In this document: positions 5,516-6,760 of the stretch, piece by piece
Layout of the letters: each line of letters begins with the position of its first letter
How positions within the stretch are numbered: the first letter of the stretch is position 1
Assembly (NCBI GenBank): GCA_021817625.1
Contig: JAKASY010000110.1
Location: forward strand, 1-6,760
Direction of reading: 5' to 3'
Length of the DNA: 6,760 bases
DNA from: Bacillota bacterium
GTDB taxonomy: Bacteria; Bacillota_E; JAJZYS01; JAILZS01
Notes under the pieces: generated by a model
Database searches by the model: none
Seen by the model: the letters and a program-made list of their open reading frames with translations, nothing else
Told to the model about the DNA's origin: nothing
Translations under genes and position numbers: made by a program

Positions 5516-5619
5516 CTCCCAATGCCTGCCCGCATTCGGCGCCGGCCGCGACCCTCCTGCCAGGGGCTGGGTACGCAGAGCGCCGGGAGGGCATGCTGGC
5601 AGGGACAGGGAGGGGTCGC
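5516..5619. promoter_or_regulatory. Divergent promoter region between permease and gpr, with inverted repeat
   Basis: This 104-nt spacer must hold the start signals for both genes unless they are read from outside. I see no convincing sigma-A or sigma-G -35/-10 pair. It has a perfect 8-bp inverted repeat, CCTGCCAG (5556-5563) and CTGGCAGG (5596-5603), separated by 32 nt. The right arm ends 16 nt before the gpr start codon and just upstream of its ribosome binding site. It could be an operator or an mRNA structure that covers part of the leader. Confidence 0.4.
5608..5615 (+). promoter_or_regulatory. Ribosome binding site that decides the gpr start
   Basis: GGGAGGGG lies 4-6 nt before ATG 5620. 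The upstream in-frame ATG at 5593 has its purine run (GGGAGG, ending at 5590) only 2 nt away, which is too close. Using 5620 also leaves a short pro-segment of the kind known for this protease, which supports the choice. Confidence 0.65.
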
Positions 5620-6606
5620 ATGGCGGGTTGGGACGCGGTCCGCAAGCCCTGGCAGGTGCGCACGGACCTGGCGGTGGAGGCGCACGACGACGCGGTGCGC
5701 CGGCGCTCGCTGCCTGGGGTGGACGTGGAGGAGCGCCACGACGGCTCGATCACCGTGCAGGTCGTGACCATCCATGACGCCGAGGGCGGCCGCCACATCG
5801 GCAAGCCGCCCGGCCGGTACGTCACGCTGCACTCACCCGGCCTGCGTCAGCGCAGCCGCAGCCACGGCCAGGAGGTCGCGCGTCAGCTGGGCAAAGAGCT
5901 TGAAACGATGCTTGCGCTCGAGGACGACACGTCGGTGCTGCTCGTGGGGCTCGGCAACTGGAACGCGACGCCGGACGCCCTGGGGCCGCGCGTGATCGAG
6001 CGTGTTCTCGTCACGCGCCATCTGCCGGACGCGGTGCCGGGCGAGCTCAAGGGGCGCCTTCGGCCCGTGGCGGCCGTCGCCCCCGGTGTGTTGGGACTGA
6101 CGGGCATGGAGACGGGCGAGATCGTGCGCGGCATCGTGCGTGAGATCGAGCCCGACCGGGTCGTGTGCATCGATGCCTTGGCCGCGCAGGACCCCGATCG
6201 CCTGTGCACGACCATTCAGCTCGCCGACTCGGGCATCCGCCCGGGCTCCGGCGTGGGCAACCACCGGGCCGCCCTGACCAGGGAAAGCCTGGGCGTGCCG
6301 ACGCTCGCGGTGGGCGTGCCGACCGTGGTGCACGCGATCGCCATCGTCGAGTCGTCGCTCGCGGCGGTCACGGCCGCCTTCCGCGGCCGGGGGCGCTGGG
6401 CGGAGCTGATCGGCGCGTTCGGCGACGGCGAGGACGACCGGGTCGTCCTGCGCCGGGTCCTGGACCCCAAGCTTGGCCAGCTGATGGTCACGCCGAAGGA
6501 GATCGACCTGCTCGTGCGCGAGGTGGCCTGGGTGATCGGCGGCGCCCTGAACGCCGTCCTGCACCCCGGCATCGACCTCTCCGACTTCGGCGACTACGCG
6601 CAGTGA
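5620..6606 (+). CDS. gpr: GPR germination protease (spore protease, peptidase family A25)
   Basis: Encodes 328 aa; an ATG at 5593 would add 9 residues but is less well placed. GPR is made in the forespore as a zymogen, removes its own N-terminal pro-segment, and degrades alpha/beta-type SASPs when the spore germinates, freeing DNA and supplying amino acids. Here a 12-residue pro-segment precedes VRTDLAVEA (13-21), the conserved sequence at the start of the mature enzyme. Core motifs are VGLGNWNATPDALGPRV (109-125) and VVCIDALAA (181-189). Asp119 and Asp185 are spaced 66 apart, like the two aspartates implicated in catalysis in Bacillus megaterium GPR (127 and 193). SGIRPGSGVGNHR (204-216) and GVPTLAVGVPTVV (225-237) are also typical. 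The common rpsT and spoIIP neighbours are absent within the window. Instead the gene converges on a SASP gene, its substrate class. Sigma-G control would be expected from other species, but no promoter is evident. Confidence 0.96.
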   Translation: MAGWDAVRKPWQVRTDLAVEAHDDAVRRRSLPGVDVEERHDGSITVQVVTIHDAEGGRHIGKPPGRYVTLHSPGLRQRSRSHGQEVARQLGKELETMLALEDDTSVLLVGLGNWNATPDALGPRVIERVLVTRHLPDAVPGELKGRLRPVAAVAPGVLGLTGMETGEIVRGIVREIEPDRVVCIDALAAQDPDRLCTTIQLADSGIRPGSGVGNHRAALTRESLGVPTLAVGVPTVVHAIAIVESSLAAVTAAFRGRGRWAELIGAFGDGEDDRVVLRRVLDPKLGQLMVTPKEIDLLVREVAWVIGGALNAVLHPGIDLSDFGDYAQ

Positions 6607-6620
6607 GCGAGGACACGGCG

Positions 6621-6650
6621 GCACGCGCCGCCCCCGAGGGCGACGCGTGC
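6621..6650 (+). terminator. Strong GC hairpin downstream of gpr
   Basis: Beginning 14 nt after the gpr stop codon, GCACGCG (6621-6627) and CGCCC (6629-6633) pair with GGGCG (6638-6642) and CGCGTGC (6644-6650) around a CCGA loop, broken only by one C-A mismatch. The stem has twelve base pairs. No T-run follows, so it would be a hairpin-only terminator of the kind proposed for GC-rich genomes, or a 3' stabiliser. Confidence 0.55.
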
Positions 6651-6673
6651 GCGTGGAGCCGAGCGAAACGGCG

Positions 6674-6696
6674 AGTCGAGCGCGGGCGCTCGGACT
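6674..6696. terminator. Hairpin at the 3' end of the SASP gene, between convergent genes
   Basis: CGAGCGC (6677-6683) pairs perfectly with GCGCTCG (6686-6692). The stem extends through AGT/ACT with one bulged G, reaching into the stop codon of the minus-strand SASP gene. In the minus-strand direction a short TTT follows some 10 nt later. It may terminate transcription from either side of this convergent pair. Confidence 0.45.
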
Positions 6697-6760
6697 AGCG
6701 GGTGTGTCCGAGGTTGCGCTCCGCGATCTCGATCATCCGCTTCACCATCTGCCCACCCAC
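6695..6760 (-). CDS. Alpha/beta-type small acid-soluble spore protein, C-terminus only
   Basis: Only the last 21 codons and a TAG stop are inside the window; the 5' part lies beyond the right edge. The peptide ends VGGQMVKRMIEIAE followed by RNLGHTR. This matches the conserved C-terminal helix of alpha/beta SASPs, compare VGGEITKRLV and AQQNMGG in B. subtilis SspC. The spacing of Gly-Gly, Lys-Arg, the hydrophobic pair and the final Asn-Leu-Gly is kept. These proteins coat and protect DNA in the dormant spore and are cut by GPR at germination. The GPR cleavage site and N-terminal helix are not visible. The 3' end is tail to tail with gpr, 88 nt away. Confidence 0.86.
   Translation of the reverse strand: MGGQMVKRMIEIAERNLGHTR

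Noticed and set aside
4586..5825. Long plus- and minus-strand frames overlapping the permease and the start of gpr (4586-5767, 4641-5825)
   Set aside because: Arg/Asp-rich or Arg/Pro-rich shadow translations. The permease and gpr frames have complete family motifs.
5833..6624. Minus-strand frame of 263 codons opposite gpr
   Set aside because: Antisense shadow of a strongly conserved protease gene; His/Arg/Asp/Ala-rich without motifs.
1..6760. CRISPR arrays, tRNA or rRNA genes, insertion sequences, phage genes
   Set aside because: No regularly spaced repeats, no tRNA-like folds or rRNA-like stretches, and no transposase or integrase motifs were seen.

Overview
The window looks like chromosomal DNA of a high-GC, endospore-forming Firmicute (Bacillota). 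Sporulation is shown by a complete germination protease gene (gpr) and by the 3' end of an alpha/beta-type small acid-soluble spore protein (SASP) gene. The GC richness is visible in codon third positions and in the long open antisense frames. Lineages such as Thermaerobacter, Sulfobacillus, Symbiobacterium or Limnochorda relatives would fit, but the sequence alone does not decide between them.

Left half (1-3847, all on the minus strand, so read from right to left): a four-gene cluster laid out like the Bacillus subtilis tapA-sipW-tasA matrix operon. It begins with a 531-aa secreted protein that has a small beta-rich domain and a tail of about 365 residues made almost only of Ser/Thr/Gly/Ala/Pro. 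Next come a SipW-type (ER-type, Ser/His) signal peptidase and two paralogous TasA/camelysin-family proteins, the second running off the left edge. The signal peptidase would mature the two TasA-like proteins, which could then form extracellular fibres. The first gene sits in the tapA position but shows no sequence resemblance that I can recognise.

Middle (3848-4198): about 350 bases without a credible gene. It is more AT-rich than its surroundings and holds a TTGACT hexamer, a perfect ATCGAC-N4-GTCGAT inverted repeat that includes a Spo0A-box-like sequence, several GCATGC palindromes and a possible terminator for the gene to its right.

Right half (4199-6760): an APC-superfamily amino-acid permease (minus strand) is divergent from gpr (plus strand). 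Downstream, gpr converges on the truncated SASP gene, so the protease lies tail to tail with a member of its own substrate family. Strong GC-rich hairpins separate the two stop codons.

The most interesting content is the expanded, cysteine-bearing TasA/SipW cluster with its mucin-like first gene, and the gpr/SASP pairing. The other long open frames in the window are antisense or off-frame shadows caused by GC-rich codon use.
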